A DNA stretch of 64,000 nt from an uncultured Cytophagales bacterium (GTDB lineage: Bacteria; Bacteroidota; Bacteroidia; Cytophagales; Thermonemataceae). The notes beneath the pieces are model-generated. The model was not told the DNA's origin. It did no database searches and saw nothing but the letters and a program-made list of their open reading frames with translations. Numbering within the stretch: the stretch's first letter is position 1; every line of letters begins with the position of its first letter. Shown here piece after piece: positions 53,836 through 63,180 of the stretch. The stretch lies in contig CALEMF010000028.1 of NCBI GenBank assembly GCA_937911505.1, forward strand, positions 1 through 64,000, given 5' to 3'. The position numbers and the translations under genes are program-made.

Positions 53836-55944
53836 ATGATCGTGAAAAATTATTACTTCAGTTCCATGCAAGCCATCGTATGGCTATTGCTTTTATGTAG
53901 CTTTCCTTTTATTACCTCCGCCCAAACGCGGTACGGTATGCAGGTAAATGAGCCTTCTACCTACGCGCAAACCTATCACGTAAAAATGAGCGGTAACGAC
54001 AGCAATGATGGCTCCTCTTCCCATCCTTTTAGAACACTCGGAAAAGCCCTTAACACTGCCAAAAGTCAGTCGCTCACCCAAGGGAAGAAAACCAAGATCA
54101 AGATTTATTCTGGTACTTATACAGAATCTATTTTTATGAAAGACTGGGGCGCTGGAGAGAATATTTTCTTGGCCATAGAGGGACAAACCGCTGGTGGCCC
54201 CGTAAGGCTCCAACCTAGTAGTAGCAGCTCTTGGGCTTTACGTATAGAGGGTAAAAGCAAACTACTGCTTCGGAGAATTCACTTTCAAAAAGGCAAGAGC
54301 TCTCCCGGAAAAAGTTTTGCCGGAGCTGTCTTCAAGACCTACTGGGGATTTGACATCACCCCTTCTAAAAGACCTACCAACTGGTTAATTGAGCAATGTC
54401 ATTTTTACGATGGTGCTGCACGCGGCGCTGAAGTCTATCACGTAGACTACATTACCATCAAAGATTGTCGTTTTTACAACAATGGCTCCGATGGCTTACA
54501 CTTCGCAGGGCGTAATGCCATCTTAGAAAACCTTGAAATCTATAACAATGGTAAAGTACATAATAAGCACGGCCTTTTGTATATGGGTGCTTTCAATGTA
54601 AAGGCCAATCGGCTTAATATCCACGATAATGAAGACATTGGATTTCGAATGGATCATGCTTGCCGCAACCTTACTATTGAGGATTCGCAATTTAAAAAGA
54701 ATAGATTTGGGTTAATGTTTGAAACCTGCGAAGGTCCCGTTACCATTAAAAACAGTGAAATTGCACAAAACGAAGTGGGCTCTATGCTTTCTACCGTACA
54801 CGATATCACCTACGAGGGGGTTACTTTTAAAGATAACACACGAAGTGTCTTTCAAATCTATGTACGTGATCGCACTGATCCTAGCACTTGCCGTCCTGAG
54901 GATGCCTGGACTTGCCTAGCAGGTGATTATAACCAATCAGGGAATTGGACCAACAACATTCCTATCGCTTGGAACGAGAATATGGTTGTTAAAAATTCGA
55001 CCTTTATTGGCAAGGGTACAGCCTTATTTTTTGAGCGTATATTTGGCGATAACGCACAATTTGGACGTTGGTTACGGGAAGAGTACACAGGAGCAAATAA
55101 TACTTTCTCTCATGCGGATCGCTCAGATGTTTTTGAAACCAGTAGTGATATCTATGGTCGACCACGTGTATATGATGACTTTACGGCTTGGCAAGAAAAG
55201 ACAGGTAGTGAACAAAACTCCATTTGGCAAGGAGCATCTACTACATTTCCAGATCCTAATCAATGGTATACAATTCAGCACGTAGCTACAGGCAGGTATA
55301 TCAATACAGACCCCAATAGTGCCGTAAAAACTTCTTCAAGTTGTTGTGCTGAGGATTTCCACTGGCGTTTTGTCAGTGCAGGAAATGGCGATTGGTACAT
55401 TGTAAACAAAATAAACGGTAGAGGAGCACTTGACTCCGATCTAGCTAATCAGTTTGTGGTATGGTCGCCTAGCGAGACAGGCGGAGATGATAAAAAATGG
55501 CGCATAGAAGAAGTAAACGGAAAATATCGCTTTAAAAATAAAAATAATACAAGAGGCTATCTTTATCCTGGAGGAAGTCCAGAAGCTTATCATCTCAAGT
55601 GGAATAATGGTGAAACTTGGTCATCAACGGAGTGGTTGGTGAGAACAACCAATAGTAATAACAGCCGACTAGCGCTTGATACGCCGCTTAAAGAACTCGA
55701 GGAAGTTCAGTTACCGCAAGCTCTTGTTCTCTTCCCCAATCCAAACGAAGGGAAATTTATGCTGAAAGGCATTACTAAAGCAGCCGTAAAAGTTGTGAAC
55801 CTACAAGGTAACGTACAATGGCAAAAAGAAGCCGTAGAAGCGGGCGAAGAAATCGATATACAAACCTTACAAGCAGGTACTTACTTGGTAAGCATTACAG
55901 GAGAAGATGGAAATACTACCACAAAGATGATTGTCAAACACTAA
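53836..55944 (+). CDS. secreted parallel beta-helix protein with type IX sorting domain
   Basis: 702 residues. Signal peptide (about 1-30, ending TSAQ; a second Met at residue 11 could also start it). Right-handed beta-helix region at about 40-440 opening with KMSGNDSNDGSSSHPFRTLG, the start motif of pectate-lyase-like exoproteins, then a ricin-like or lectin-like region (about 475-590) with QHVATGRYINTD and KWNNGETWS, and a C-terminal sorting domain from VLFPNPNEGKF to MIVKH. It is secreted by the type IX system and attached to the cell surface; its enzymatic activity, if any, is on polysaccharides by family analogy. Confidence 0.9.
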   Translation: MIVKNYYFSSMQAIVWLLLLCSFPFITSAQTRYGMQVNEPSTYAQTYHVKMSGNDSNDGSSSHPFRTLGKALNTAKSQSLTQGKKTKIKIYSGTYTESIFMKDWGAGENIFLAIEGQTAGGPVRLQPSSSSSWALRIEGKSKLLLRRIHFQKGKSSPGKSFAGAVFKTYWGFDITPSKRPTNWLIEQCHFYDGAARGAEVYHVDYITIKDCRFYNNGSDGLHFAGRNAILENLEIYNNGKVHNKHGLLYMGAFNVKANRLNIHDNEDIGFRMDHACRNLTIEDSQFKKNRFGLMFETCEGPVTIKNSEIAQNEVGSMLSTVHDITYEGVTFKDNTRSVFQIYVRDRTDPSTCRPEDAWTCLAGDYNQSGNWTNNIPIAWNENMVVKNSTFIGKGTALFFERIFGDNAQFGRWLREEYTGANNTFSHADRSDVFETSSDIYGRPRVYDDFTAWQEKTGSEQNSIWQGASTTFPDPNQWYTIQHVATGRYINTDPNSAVKTSSSCCAEDFHWRFVSAGNGDWYIVNKINGRGALDSDLANQFVVWSPSETGGDDKKWRIEEVNGKYRFKNKNNTRGYLYPGGSPEAYHLKWNNGETWSSTEWLVRTTNSNNSRLALDTPLKELEEVQLPQALVLFPNPNEGKFMLKGITKAAVKVVNLQGNVQWQKEAVEAGEEIDIQTLQAGTYLVSITGEDGNTTTKMIVKH

Positions 55945-55965
55945 GGGATTGTTTTCATCTCTATA

Positions 55966-55993
55966 AAAGCGCTTCGTCTACACGAAGCGCTTT
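55966..55993. terminator. hairpin terminator between converging genes
   Basis: Perfect 12-bp arms AAAGCGCTTCGT and ACGAAGCGCTTT around CTAC. T runs follow on both strands (TTT on plus, TTTTAT on minus), so it serves the beta-helix gene and the gene ending at 56054. Confidence 0.85.
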
Positions 55994-56053
55994 CAATACG
56001 AAATAAGCTTCTAGATCACTAACATTTACCTATTAGTACTTGTACTCCCTGTA

Positions 56054-56395
56054 CTACTCAAAGGGTACAGGATTAGCATCCATTATAAATTGGAAATCTG
56101 TATAGTAGCCTACTACATAAGTTCTAATAGCCTCTGCTCCTGGCGCTAGAATGGGCGTCCAAGAATAGGCGGGCTCTTCGGCTAGCTTCACTTCTACTTT
56201 CACATCAAAGGTCATGTGATTAACGGCTTTCAACAGTACACGGTCACCCTCTATTTTTGTGTAAAAGGATACACCATTGGCGTGTTTATGATAGAACTGC
56301 CAGTCGGTGCTAGAGGCATTGGTTCTTCCTAAAATACTATTGATAATGGCGGCATATTTAGGAGAAATAAACGGCAAGGCAATAGATCCAACCAT
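56054..56395 (-). CDS. small hypothetical protein
   Basis: 113 residues, no signal peptide. SILGRTNASSTDWQFYHKH and a following beta-rich stretch (VSFYTKIEGDRVLLKAVNHMTFDVKVEVK) suggest a small sandwich fold. Unknown. Ends opposite the terminator at 55966. Confidence 0.65.
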   Translation of the reverse strand: MVGSIALPFISPKYAAIINSILGRTNASSTDWQFYHKHANGVSFYTKIEGDRVLLKAVNHMTFDVKVEVKLAEEPAYSWTPILAPGAEAIRTYVVGYYTDFQFIMDANPVPFE

Positions 56396-56817
56396 AACAA
56401 TAAAAAGAATTCAGGATTATTTATTTTTGATTAGTTATGAATGATAATATACGACTTTTCATAGAATGAACGATTTACATACCTGTTTTCTTGACAACAC
56501 TGTAACTACATTTTTGGTAGTGTTCAAAGAAATCATACAAATTATCTGGTAATAATACGCTGCACGGCTGGTTTATCTAGGATAATTTCCTTATTATTGC
56601 CCTCATATAATAACAAACTACCTGTTCATAAATTTTAACAGTATCTTTGTACAAAAAAATTTGACGTAAAGGAAGTTTACGTTTGATTTACGGGTAATCT
56701 ACTCTACTTGCTCTTTCTACTATCAACCGAGAGCAAGAGATCAGTAGGACTAACCATAGGCACTATTAAGTTTGTAGGAAAGTAGCGGTCATTTTCCGCT
56801 CATTCTTCAATAAGCCA
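56396..56817. other. 422-bp gap without a recognised gene
   Basis: AT-rich, no long frame and no clear promoter or hairpin. It precedes the short overlapping frames at 56818-57316. Confidence 0.3.
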
Positions 56818-56997
56818 ATGAGAAGTTATAAGCAACGAAATGAGGAGGCATTTGAGAAATACATTCTCCTCGCCAATCAACCAATCATTAGCATCATAAT
56901 AGTGTACAGGAGCTTTGCTCAAGTAGGTACTACTTTAAGTAGTTGGCTAGCTGATTTAGTAGTGACGGAGCGACTTATTGAGAGAGTCATTCCATAG
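56818..56997 (+). CDS. short ORF, 59 residues, uncertain
   Basis: ATG to TAG. The product is partly hydrophobic (ILLANQPIISIIIVYRSF). It overlaps the next frame by 20 bp in the +1 register. It may be the 5' part of a gene broken by a frameshift, a coupled small gene, or noise. Confidence 0.25.
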   Translation: MRSYKQRNEEAFEKYILLANQPIISIIIVYRSFAQVGTTLSSWLADLVVTERLIERVIP

Positions 56998-57316
56998 ACG
57001 ACTTCAGGACTTATTTAAGGTTAATAATTTCGGAAGTATACCAATTGACAACTTTTCTTTCTACCTTGCATACAGAAATGTTAACACTCTTGAGAGAACG
57101 GTTATTTATTTGGATTTCAATTGCCTAAAAGAGGTAAACTGGAATAACTTTTGGAACTTTTGTTTCAAAGTAGACGATACGCCTGATAAGGGTTTAAGGC
57201 TTAATTATACTACCAAAAAAGACATGTCGGTGGATGAATATAAGACTGTGTTAGCGGATCATCTGACCGCTGGCCCTACAAGCATTGGTAGGGAAACCGA
57301 TAGGTATATGCATTAA
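56978..57316 (+). CDS. hypothetical protein or 3' part of a broken gene
   Basis: 112 residues from a TTG start, a rare choice here, directly after in-frame stops. The sequence (for example RNVNTLERTVIYLDFNCLKE and KKDMSVDEYKTVL) has the composition of real coding sequence. No family is recognised. A plus-strand terminator at 57410 supports transcription through this area. A fusion with the upstream frame would need a shift of one base. Confidence 0.4.
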   Translation: MRESFHRRLQDLFKVNNFGSIPIDNFSFYLAYRNVNTLERTVIYLDFNCLKEVNWNNFWNFCFKVDDTPDKGLRLNYTTKKDMSVDEYKTVLADHLTAGPTSIGRETDRYMH

Positions 57317-57409
57317 CACCGACGGAGGGTTGTCTCTCATAGAGTCGTAAAGCAATGATTAGACGACTGTCTTGTTTACTAGTTTTACTAGGTATATTTT
57401 ACAATCTGG

Positions 57410-57441
57410 AAACCTGTAGTGAATACGCTACAGGTTTTTTT
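57410..57441 (+). terminator. plus-strand terminator
   Basis: AAACCTGTAG and CTACAGGTTT around TGAATACG, followed by TTTT. It lies 94 bp after the frame ending at 57316 and is the main reason to think that frame is transcribed. Confidence 0.85.
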
Positions 57442-57539
57442 ATGGGTAGGTTTTTCCTTTTGAGGCTTATTAATGTGACTTGAAAGAGCCAAAAGGTGCT
57501 GTAATGATTGGAAAGTTGTAGTGGGTTCAGTTGCTTGCA

Positions 57540-58235
57540 TTATCCTAGTAAGAAATGCAGCAGTAAAAGAGCACCCCAGAACAAGGCCGCTAGTTTTAAA
57601 GTCAGATAGTAGGGTTTTTGAAAACCACGTTTAGTAAGCGTAGCAGCGTGGTCAATCTGTGTGATCTTTCTTTTTAGAAAATTATCAGCAGAGGGTGTTG
57701 CCCCTACCTCTTCTTTTTCTTCCTTGCCTATATTCCCTACAAAACGCTCGAGGTATTTTTGCAGCCGCTTCTTAAAGGGGACACGCGACAACTGGCCCAC
57801 TATTTTAGGGATGATCGCTTCTCGAAATACTTTACTAAAAAATTCTTTTCTAGAGAGGTTTTCTTGTGTAGCAGCCTGCCAGTGATCATAAAGAGCATCA
57901 GTAGGTTGTAAAATACCTAAAAATAACGCGGCTACTTGATTGATAAAGGCGCTGGCAATGTTATTTACACTACCTGTAAGCGCTAGAAATATGATCAGTC
58001 CTAGCCCGCCTACGATAGAGATAAGCAATAACCACCAAGCTGCTCCTAAGAAATAGAAGGCTACATTAATCAACAAATATCCTCCTAAGGCTACTGCAAT
58101 AGCCTTGAAAAGTTCAAGAGGGATTGCCTTCAAAAAGGTAGTAAGTTGGAAGGCAGCAACGAAAGGGTTATTGCCCTCACTATCTTTATACTCCTGAACG
58201 AAAGATTGTATTTTCTCTCTAGCTTGAGTTTTCAT
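57540..58235 (-). CDS. hypothetical membrane protein
   Basis: 231 residues. Two adjacent membrane segments near 40-85 (FKAIAVALGGYLLINVAFYF and LLLISIVGGLGLIIFLAL), an amphipathic middle, and a last segment at the C-terminus (LAALFWGALLLLHFLLG). The loop between is charged and contains KKRLQKYLERFVG. No family recognised. Confidence 0.7.
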   Translation of the reverse strand: MKTQAREKIQSFVQEYKDSEGNNPFVAAFQLTTFLKAIPLELFKAIAVALGGYLLINVAFYFLGAAWWLLLISIVGGLGLIIFLALTGSVNNIASAFINQVAALFLGILQPTDALYDHWQAATQENLSRKEFFSKVFREAIIPKIVGQLSRVPFKKRLQKYLERFVGNIGKEEKEEVGATPSADNFLKRKITQIDHAATLTKRGFQKPYYLTLKLAALFWGALLLLHFLLG

Positions 58236-58311
58236 TGAAAGTTATTTTATGTCAGGCACAATATAGTGTTTTTATTGCCAAGGGACTATAGGGACAACCA
58301 CTTTTCAGCTT

Positions 58312-58343
58312 AAAGCAAAGCGCTCCTTTATGAAAGGAGCGCT
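58312..58343 (-). terminator. terminator of the barrel gene at 58376
   Basis: Perfect 11-bp arms AGCGCTCCTTT and AAAGGAGCGCT with a three-base loop; on the minus strand it is followed by TTGCTTT. It lies 32 bp after the stop of the barrel gene. Confidence 0.75.
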
Positions 58344-58375
58344 CCTCAGGTAGTGTTTAATTGGTATCGTTCCTT

Positions 58376-59017
58376 TTAAAGTTTTAAAGAATACCCTATA
58401 CTCACGTTAAAGATAAAAGGCGTATTACCTACGCCTGCTTCCATGGCATTATGTGTTACCTGCTCATTAGTTCTCTCGTTGAAGTAGGTGAAGACATCCT
58501 CTTCTAATGAGGAGCTTACTCGAGGCCAAAAGCGTATACTGGGTGCTACCATTATCCCTTTCAGGAAATTATCTTGTCGCTTAAAAGGAAGCCAGTTGAT
58601 ATAAGCCCCTAGTCCTAATGAAAAAGTATTGTACGCCACAATAGGCGACTGGCTTTCCTGCGATATGCCTTCATAATAAAGCTCAAAACGATGCCACTTT
58701 GGCTCTAGTCGTAGATTGAACCATTCATTAAAACGATAGCCTATACCAAAACCAGTGGTATAAGGCATATGTACTTCCAATTGCTGATCGGCTAATTCTC
58801 CAGTAATGGCACTCCCTGTAAAATCAAGTGATACCCCGTGAGAATAGTCAAAAGCTATTCTATTGTAGAAAAAGTTTCCTTCTATATTGAAGCCATCTAC
58901 AAATAAAGGTTGGCTGAGACCAAACAAGAGATTAACCCTTGTCTCTAAAGGTTGTTGTGCTTTAGCTATGCCTAATGAAATAAATATACAAAGGCAAAAA
59001 GTCGATACGTACTTCAT
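58376..59017 (-). CDS. outer-membrane beta-barrel protein
   Basis: 213 residues. Signal peptide (about 1-20, ending AKAQ), then alternating strands such as VNLLFGLSQPLFV and YTTGFGIGYRFNEWFNLRLEPKW, ending NVSIGYSLKL. Typical barrel, function unknown. It lies 79 bp downstream of the Crp/Fnr gene, on the same strand, with a Crp-like palindrome in between. Confidence 0.8.
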   Translation of the reverse strand: MKYVSTFCLCIFISLGIAKAQQPLETRVNLLFGLSQPLFVDGFNIEGNFFYNRIAFDYSHGVSLDFTGSAITGELADQQLEVHMPYTTGFGIGYRFNEWFNLRLEPKWHRFELYYEGISQESQSPIVAYNTFSLGLGAYINWLPFKRQDNFLKGIMVAPSIRFWPRVSSSLEEDVFTYFNERTNEQVTHNAMEAGVGNTPFIFNVSIGYSLKL

Positions 59018-59066
59018 GATACTTAACTTTTTAGGTTGATTAATATCATAAAGTTGGCCGACCTCT

Positions 59067-59084
59067 TGTTCATTTTCATGAACA
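59067..59084. promoter_or_regulatory. Crp/Fnr-like operator before the barrel gene
   Basis: TGTTCA-TTTTCA-TGAACA has perfect 6-bp arms with a 6-base spacer, the geometry of Crp-family sites. It lies 50 bp before the barrel start and 12 bp after the stop of a Crp/Fnr gene. Confidence 0.55.
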
Positions 59085-59096
59085 TTTGTTAAGAAG

Positions 59097-59681
59097 CTAT
59101 TGCTTTGTTGTATTTTTTCGAATACGACTGATAGACTGAGGTGTTACGCCTAAATACGCCGCTAAATAATACTGAGGTATGCGGTCGATCAACCGTGGGT
59201 GATCTTTCATAAATTTGTAGTAGCGCTCTTTGGCCGAAAGTCTAGCAAGATTATTGGCGTGTTGGGTAGTTTCTATGAGAGTTTTCTCTACCTGATAGCT
59301 CTTAAAAGCCAAAAATTTAGGAAATTGCTTGTAAAGATTTTCTAAAGTATCCGCGCTAAGGGTTAGTAGTGTTGCCTCTTCTAGCATAACAATATTCATA
59401 TCAGAAGGGGTACGTGTAGAAAGGCTTTTCATATAAGCTAGCCATTTGGTTTCGGCAGCAAACTCAGCAGGTACTACTTCCCCTTCGTGTAATGTATAGT
59501 ACATCGCCAAGCCTTTCTCTACATAAGCCACCCCTCTACATATCTTTCCTTCCTGCAAAAAATACTCTCCTTTAGCAAGTTTTTTTGTTACTACCTGAGG
59601 TAAAATGGCGTTGATCTCCTGCTCTGATAAGGGTAAAAACTGTTGCAGATTGGCGAGGAAGTTATCGTAAATGTTAGCCAT
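59097..59681 (-). CDS. Crp/Fnr-family transcriptional regulator
   Basis: 194 residues from MANIYDNFLANL; a longer frame starts 25 codons upstream and lacks support. Cyclic-nucleotide-like barrel with KGEYFLQEGKICRGVAYVEKG, and a C-terminal HTH, YYLAAYLGVTPQSISRIRK. The barrel has TRTPSDMNIVMLEE where cAMP-binding residues would be, so its ligand is probably different. Placed between an ABC exporter gene and the barrel gene on the same strand. Confidence 0.88.
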   Translation of the reverse strand: MANIYDNFLANLQQFLPLSEQEINAILPQVVTKKLAKGEYFLQEGKICRGVAYVEKGLAMYYTLHEGEVVPAEFAAETKWLAYMKSLSTRTPSDMNIVMLEEATLLTLSADTLENLYKQFPKFLAFKSYQVEKTLIETTQHANNLARLSAKERYYKFMKDHPRLIDRIPQYYLAAYLGVTPQSISRIRKNTTKQ

Positions 59682-59724
59682 GGTTAATCGGATTGCTACA
59701 GTGTTGAAATTACGAAATAATATA

Positions 59725-61536
59725 CTAATCTTTATATCCTTCTGCTTGCAGCTCAAAGAGTTCTGCGTAAAGCTGTTGATTTTCCATCAGTTCCTCATGG
59801 GTGCCCATTTCGGCAATTTCCCCCTCTTTAAGTACCATAATTCTATCGGCCATACGTACTGTAGAGAAACGATGAGAGATGATAATGCTTGTTTTTCCTT
59901 CGGTAAGCCCTATAAAGCGCTGAAAAACCTCATATTCGGCGCGCGCGTCTAGCGCGGAAGTAGGCTCGTCGAGAATCAAGACGGGTGCTTGTGACATGTA
60001 CGCGCGGGCAATCGCAATCTTTTGCCACTGCCCACCCGATAGCTCTGTACCTGTTTTAAAACGCTTTCCTAGCGCTTGTTCGTAGCCATCTTCCAAAGTA
60101 TCAATCACCTCACTGGCTAAGCTTTGTTCGGCGGCTTCTTGTACTTTTTGGGTATCGTGCAGGCTTTCTATATCCCCTACTGCAATATTGACCTTAGCTG
60201 TAAGATAGTACCGCACGAAATCTTGAAAAATAGCGCCAAAAAGTGTCTGGTACGCTTCCTTGTCGTAGTGACGAATATCTACACCATCCAATAAGATAGC
60301 GCCTTCGGTAGGCACATAGAAGCGCAGTAGTAGTTTTATGAGCGTTGTCTTTCCTGAGCCATTCTCTCCCACCAGTGCTAATTTCTCTCCTTTTTTGAGT
60401 TGAAAAGAAATATTCTTAAATACCACATGACTATTGTTAGGATAAGAAAAGGACACATTTTGGAAAGTAAAACCTTCTTTGATTTCCTCAGGAATAGGCT
60501 GCAACTCAAAAGATACCGCCTCCCGAAACTCTGCATCAATGAATTCAAAGTAATCTGCCAAGTATAGAGCGCTTTCATTGATTCTGGTAAAGCGAGAAAA
60601 AATAGCCTGTAGTTGCGCTCTTAGCTTGCTAAAGGAGCCCGCTAAAAAAGTAAGCTCTCCTATGGATACTTGCCCAGTAGTGGCCTTTAAGGCAATAAAG
60701 ATAAACGCTCCGTAGTAAGCGAGATCACTTAAAATATGAAAGACCGTGCCCCATATAGTTCTTTGTATGGCTAGCTGTTTACTTTCTTGATAGAACTTAT
60801 CTGCTACTTTAGAAAAAGAAGTGCTTATAAAGTCGGCAAGCCCAAAAAGCTTCACTTCTTTGGCAGTTATATCGCTTGCTCCGAGTAATCGTAGGTAGTC
60901 CAATTCACGGCGCTGAGGCGTCAGGCGTCTTTGAAGGGAATAGTCGGACTTGCTAAACTTGAGCTCATTAGCAAAAGAAGGTACAATCGAAACCAGTAGA
61001 AGTAAAATGAGTATTGGATAAAAATATATCAGCGCAGAAATGAGGGATACAATTGTGATAATATCTTGTAGCTGTGATAGCACATTAGACATAAGCGAGA
61101 CACGACTTACGGTTTGTCTTCTGGCACGCTCAAGCTTATCGTAAAATGCAGCATCTTCTAGGTCTGCGAGGTCTACTTTTGCGGTTTTATGGATAAGTTC
61201 TACGGAAGAAGCTTTACTGTATAGTGTGCCTAAGAGTTGATCGGTAAGGGCCATAAACCGAGTAAATATGTCGTTAACTACAACCAGACCTAACTCCAAG
61301 CCGACAAGCCCGTACAGCCGGTCATAGGTTAGCTTATCAGTTGTGGTATGCAGTACGATTTCATCAATAATTTCTTTCCCTACCCATAGCAATATCACCG
61401 GAAATACAGCTTTTGTAAGCCTAAGTAACGCATTGGCTATAAAGAGCCAAGGATTCGTCTGGTACACTAATCGAAAGAAGCGTGGTAAGTAACGCAGGGA
61501 GATAAAGCTACGCAGCCATTTACGTATTATATTCAT
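59725..61536 (-). CDS. ABC transporter, fused membrane and ATP-binding domains
   Basis: 603 residues. Six membrane segments in the first ~330 residues, then an ATPase domain with Walker A GENGSGKTT, LSGGQWQKIAIARA, Walker B VLILDEPTSALD and IISHRFSTVRMADRI. It is a half-transporter that works as a homodimer, typical of exporters of lipids, peptides or drugs. 43 bp upstream of the Crp/Fnr gene on the same strand. Confidence 0.93.
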   Translation of the reverse strand: MNIIRKWLRSFISLRYLPRFFRLVYQTNPWLFIANALLRLTKAVFPVILLWVGKEIIDEIVLHTTTDKLTYDRLYGLVGLELGLVVVNDIFTRFMALTDQLLGTLYSKASSVELIHKTAKVDLADLEDAAFYDKLERARRQTVSRVSLMSNVLSQLQDIITIVSLISALIYFYPILILLLLVSIVPSFANELKFSKSDYSLQRRLTPQRRELDYLRLLGASDITAKEVKLFGLADFISTSFSKVADKFYQESKQLAIQRTIWGTVFHILSDLAYYGAFIFIALKATTGQVSIGELTFLAGSFSKLRAQLQAIFSRFTRINESALYLADYFEFIDAEFREAVSFELQPIPEEIKEGFTFQNVSFSYPNNSHVVFKNISFQLKKGEKLALVGENGSGKTTLIKLLLRFYVPTEGAILLDGVDIRHYDKEAYQTLFGAIFQDFVRYYLTAKVNIAVGDIESLHDTQKVQEAAEQSLASEVIDTLEDGYEQALGKRFKTGTELSGGQWQKIAIARAYMSQAPVLILDEPTSALDARAEYEVFQRFIGLTEGKTSIIISHRFSTVRMADRIMVLKEGEIAEMGTHEELMENQQLYAELFELQAEGYKD

Positions 61537-61855
61537 TGAAAGGTAGTTTCCTTTTTACACGCTACATAAAGTGATATGAATGCGAATTAGTTTCTTTTCA
61601 GCTTGTGAGCCATCCTACATTTACCTGTTTTAAATAGGCTTGTATCGTGCATTTGTCAATTTTATTATTAAATTTGTAAAGCCGCTGATGTAGCAATCTG
61701 TTCTAACAACTTTTCCATTTTCACCAATCCCTGATTGTTCCATTAACTAACAAAAAGGAAGTCTTTCTTGTAACTTATTTTTCTTGATAAGCGGCTCACT
61801 TTACCGTGATCCATAAGAATTATTTTTGGTGTACTACACACTGTACTAATACTTT
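61537..61855. other. 319-bp gap between divergent genes
   Basis: TAAATTTG near 61669 on the plus strand is a perfect -7 box, but no TTG lies at the right distance. Otherwise no frame or hairpin is seen; the promoters of both neighbours should lie here. Confidence 0.35.
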
Positions 61856-63172
61856 ATGATGTCTATGAATAAATACCAAGTATATACGCTTAGTAATTTT
61901 ACTAAAATACCACAACTTCAAAGTTTTTCTACCACTGCTATTGAAGCCATCAAAGTAGTTGGTAATGTGCTCCCGTTTAAGGTCAATAACTATGTAACGG
62001 AAGAGCTCATCGATTGGGCTAACATTCCTGAAGATCCCATTTATCAACTTACTTTCCCTCAAAAAGAGATGCTATCGGAGGGAGACTTCCAAAAAATGGC
62101 CGAAGCACTTACTGCTAACTATAAAAAGCCCCTACTTAAAGAGGTGGCCAATGAGATTCGTTATGGGCTTAACCCACATCCTGCAGGCCAACAAAAAAAT
62201 ATTCCTCATCTTGACGATACACCACTTACAGGCATACAGCATAAGTACCGTGAGACGCTGTTATTTTTCCCAAGTAATAGCCAAACCTGTCACGCTTACT
62301 GCACTTTTTGTTTCAGATGGCCACAATTTGTAGGGATTGACGAGCTCAAGTTTGCGATGAAAGAAACCGAGCTCTTGGTAGCTTACCTACAGCAACATCC
62401 AGAGGTAACAGACGTACTTTTTACGGGAGGAGATCCCATGGTTATGTCTGCTAAGAATTTAGCCAGTTATCTTCATCCATTGATGGAAGCCAACCTGCCT
62501 TCTTTACAAACGATACGCATCGGCACAAAAGCGCTGGGCTATTGGCCATATCGCTTCCTTACTGACAAGGATGCTGACGACATGCTGAGGCTCTTCGAGG
62601 AAGTAGTTAATAAGGGATACCACTTGGCTTTTATGGCCCACTTTAACCACCCTAGAGAACTACAGACGCCAGCCGTAGAAAAAGCGATTAAGCGTATCTT
62701 AAGTACAGGTGCACAGATTAGAACGCAATCACCTATTATGCGGCATATCAATGACTGCGTGCAAGACTGGAGGGACATGTGGCGGCAACAAGTGAAACTT
62801 GGCTGTATTCCTTACTATATGTTCATAGCCAGAGATACTGGCGCACAGGATTATTTCGCGGTGACGTTGGAAGAAGCTTGGCATATTTACCGTAAAGCCT
62901 ATCAGCAGGTAAGCGGTGTTGCCCGTACCGTAAGAGGGCCAAGTATGTCTGCCAATCCTGGCAAGGTACAGGTAGTTGGCATTACCGAAATCAATGGTGT
63001 GGAAGTCTTTGTACTCAATTTTATTCAAGGGCGCAATCCACAGTGGGCTAACCGCCCCTTCTTTGCCAAATACGATCCAAAAGCTATTTGGTTGGATGAG
63101 CTAGAACCAGCTTTTAATCAGCCAACTTTCTTTTTTGAAGAAAACTTTGAAGAGGCTTTGAAAGTATCATAA
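61856..63172 (+). CDS. KamA-family radical SAM enzyme (lysine 2,3-aminomutase-like)
   Basis: 438 residues. The cluster motif CHAYCTFCFRW has Cys145, 149 and 152; before it lies NPHPAGQ (107-112), and after it DVLFTGGDPMVMS and QSPIMRHINDC. A Lys in SANPGKVQV is a candidate for pyridoxal phosphate. The family moves amino groups from alpha to beta in amino acids. The substrate is probably lysine or a related amino acid, but the C-terminal residues differ from well-studied lysine enzymes. Convergent with the GNAT gene, 8 bp apart. Confidence 0.85.
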   Translation: MMSMNKYQVYTLSNFTKIPQLQSFSTTAIEAIKVVGNVLPFKVNNYVTEELIDWANIPEDPIYQLTFPQKEMLSEGDFQKMAEALTANYKKPLLKEVANEIRYGLNPHPAGQQKNIPHLDDTPLTGIQHKYRETLLFFPSNSQTCHAYCTFCFRWPQFVGIDELKFAMKETELLVAYLQQHPEVTDVLFTGGDPMVMSAKNLASYLHPLMEANLPSLQTIRIGTKALGYWPYRFLTDKDADDMLRLFEEVVNKGYHLAFMAHFNHPRELQTPAVEKAIKRILSTGAQIRTQSPIMRHINDCVQDWRDMWRQQVKLGCIPYYMFIARDTGAQDYFAVTLEEAWHIYRKAYQQVSGVARTVRGPSMSANPGKVQVVGITEINGVEVFVLNFIQGRNPQWANRPFFAKYDPKAIWLDELEPAFNQPTFFFEENFEEALKVS

Positions 63173-63180
63173 AGAAGGTT

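Noticed and set aside
59682-59756. A 25-residue N-terminal extension of the Crp/Fnr protein
   Set aside because: The extension overlaps the end of the ABC transporter gene and has no counterpart in the family.
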